Notes under the pieces: model-generated
Seen by the model: only the letters and a program-made list of their open reading frames with translations
Databases searched by the model: none
What the model was told of the DNA's origin: nothing
DNA from: an uncultured Planctomycetaceae bacterium
Lineage (GTDB): Bacteria > Planctomycetota > Planctomycetia > Planctomycetales > Planctomycetaceae
NCBI GenBank assembly: GCA_903921605.1
Contig: CAIXQV010000262.1
Location: forward strand, 1-7,039
Direction of reading: 5' to 3'
DNA: 7,039 nucleotides
Part shown: positions 6,284 to 7,039 of the stretch, piece after piece
How the letters are laid out: every line of letters starts with the position of its first letter
Position numbering within the stretch: position 1 is the stretch's first letter
Made by a program: the position numbers and the translations under genes

Positions 6284-6326
6284 GCTTTGTCAGACTTAAA
6301 GCGTAGGTTGGACATTCTTGTCCGAC
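6284..6326. repeat. Two tandem intergenic hairpins; the second is REP-like
   Basis: First hairpin: GCTTT (6284-6288) with AAAGC (6298-6302). Second: GTTGGAC (6307-6313) with GTCCGAC (6320-6326), one G-U pair, loop ATTCTT. Neither is followed by a T-run, so they are not standard terminators, though they could protect the 3' end of the DUF1501 message. From memory, GGACATTCTTGTCCGAC recurs between planctomycete genes; this needs a genome search. Confidence 0.5.
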
Positions 6327-6370
6327 AAACGTGCGATTCCTGACCGCTTTTCTGAGCCCAACACGCTGTT

Positions 6371-6375
6371 AAAGG
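6371..6375 (+). promoter_or_regulatory. Shine-Dalgarno of the DJ-1/PfpI gene
   Basis: AAAGG lies 9 bases before ATG 6385 in an A-rich stretch (TAATAAAAT) that should keep the start unpaired. No clear promoter was found in the 102-bp gap after DUF1501, so the gene may be transcribed from a weak promoter or by read-through. Confidence 0.5.
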
Positions 6376-6384
6376 TAATAAAAT

Positions 6385-6954
6385 ATGGCACGCGTACTTC
6401 TTCTGGCTGGTGATTTCGTCGAAGACTACGAAATCATGGTTCCGTTTCAGACTCTGCTCACGGTCGGCGTTCAGGTTGATGCGGTTTGCCCGGACAAAAA
6501 AGCTGGAGACAAAGTTCGGACCGCGATTCATGACTTCGAAGGCGATCAGACCTACAGCGAAAAGCCCGGACACAATTTTACATTGAATGCCGACTTCGCC
6601 AGTGTCGACCCGAGCCAATACGACGGACTGTTGATCCCCGGCGGTCGTGCTCCTGAGTATCTGCGATTGAATGCTCGCGTGCTTGAAATCGTGCGAGCCT
6701 TCGATGCGGCAAAGAAGCCGATCGCGGCCATCTGTCACGGCATTCAGATTCTGACGGCAGCCGGAATTGTCAAAGGTCGCTCATGCACAGCGTATCCTGC
6801 TTGTGGTCCTGAGATCACGCTGGCGGGCGGAACATATGCATCGATCGCGATCGATGGGGCTCATGTCGACGGTCATCTGGTGACCGCTCCCGCCTGGCCT
6901 GCTCATCCGGCGTTTTGTCGCGAGTTTTTGAAGTTGCTGGGTGTGTTGTCGTGA
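6385..6954 (+). CDS. DJ-1/PfpI family protein, plant DJ-1D-like (putative glyoxalase III/deglycase)
   Basis: A 189-aa single-domain class I glutamine amidotransferase-like (DJ-1/PfpI) protein, cytoplasmic, with no signal peptide. The nucleophile elbow [14 protein letters not shown] (114-127) has Cys117-His118; Glu16 in FVEDYE (11-16) is in place for the third catalytic residue. The segments CPDKKAGD (35-42), [20 protein letters not shown] (46-65), [10 protein letters not shown] (84-93), [12 protein letters not shown] (131-142) and TAPAWPAHP (167-175) match what I recall of Arabidopsis DJ-1D far better than typical PfpI proteases; Glu16 and Cys117 line up with its Glu19 and Cys120 at a constant offset. 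Plant DJ-1D is a tandem fusion of two such domains and acts as a glutathione-independent glyoxalase (methylglyoxal to lactate). Detoxification of methylglyoxal or glycation repair is therefore likely but inferred. A general PfpI-type hydrolase is the alternative. Confidence 0.92.
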   Translation: MARVLLLAGDFVEDYEIMVPFQTLLTVGVQVDAVCPDKKAGDKVRTAIHDFEGDQTYSEKPGHNFTLNADFASVDPSQYDGLLIPGGRAPEYLRLNARVLEIVRAFDAAKKPIAAICHGIQILTAAGIVKGRSCTAYPACGPEITLAGGTYASIAIDGAHVDGHLVTAPAWPAHPAFCREFLKLLGVLS

Positions 6955-6970
6955 GGTTTTGGCTCTTGAA

Positions 6971-7000
6971 GCGTAACGGCGCGAGCCGTCCGGTGACTGA
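6971..7000. repeat. REP-like intergenic element with GCGA tetraloop hairpin
   Basis: ACGGC (6976-6980) and GCCGT (6985-6989) pair around GCGA, a GNRA-type tetraloop; CCGGTGACTGA follows. From memory, GTAACGGCGCGAGCCGTCCG is a frequent planctomycete intergenic sequence. The element lies 17 bases after the DJ-1/PfpI stop and reads on toward the window edge, so its right boundary is not seen. Confidence 0.5.
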
Positions 7001-7039
7001 GGCTTTGTGGATTCGATGTTTGGCCAGCTCGCTTGCGAC

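Noticed and set aside
6238..6738. 166-codon minus-strand open frame over the DJ-1 gene and the DUF1501 end
   Set aside because: Antisense to conserved catalytic segments of both genes and crosses the intergenic hairpins; no domain recognised.
6951..7039. Open frame beginning at a GTG that overlaps the DJ-1 stop (GTGA) and running to the edge
   Set aside because: Only 29 codons are visible, and they translate the REP-like sequence (RNGASRPV). The overlap is suggestive but no protein family is recognisable.

Overview
The window looks like a stretch of ordinary chromosome from a planctomycete, probably of the Planctomycetaceae/Pirellulaceae type. This is inferred from a Tat-exported DUF1501 protein (a family greatly expanded in Planctomycetes), moderately high GC, wide gene spacing with palindromic intergenic repeats, and the style of the metabolic proteins. 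I see no phage, transposase, CRISPR, tRNA or rRNA.

Left part (1-1854): the C-terminal 302 residues of D-3-phosphoglycerate dehydrogenase (serA, serine synthesis) run off the left edge and end at a textbook intrinsic terminator (938-970). Convergent to it, on the minus strand, is a 261-aa ExeA/TniB-like P-loop ATPase whose Walker A lysine is replaced by arginine.

Middle (1855-4606): a 371-bp divergent intergenic region holds a 14-bp palindrome in the ATPase leader, a perfect 24-bp inverted repeat resembling a dispersed REP element, a cluster of smaller inverted repeats, and a good sigma70-type promoter (TTGACA-N17-TGCAAT). Downstream lie purM (AIR synthetase, de novo purine synthesis) and, 38 bp later, a pyrimidine-nucleoside/thymidine phosphorylase. 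The two probably form a small nucleotide-metabolism operon. The open frame of purM extends 270 bp too far upstream; the true start is at 2226.

Right part (4607-7039): a solitary DUF1501 secreted sulfatase/phosphatase-fold protein with a Tat signal has a hairpin directly against its Shine-Dalgarno. After two short intergenic hairpins comes a single-domain DJ-1/PfpI protein that closely resembles one half of the tandem plant DJ-1D proteins (glyoxalase III/deglycase type). The window ends in another REP-like sequence with a GCGA tetraloop.

No convincing new multi-gene system is visible. The items most worth a second look are the Walker A variant ATPase with its operator-like palindrome, the plant-like DJ-1D protein, the structured DNA/RNA ahead of purM, and the set of dissimilar REP-like elements.
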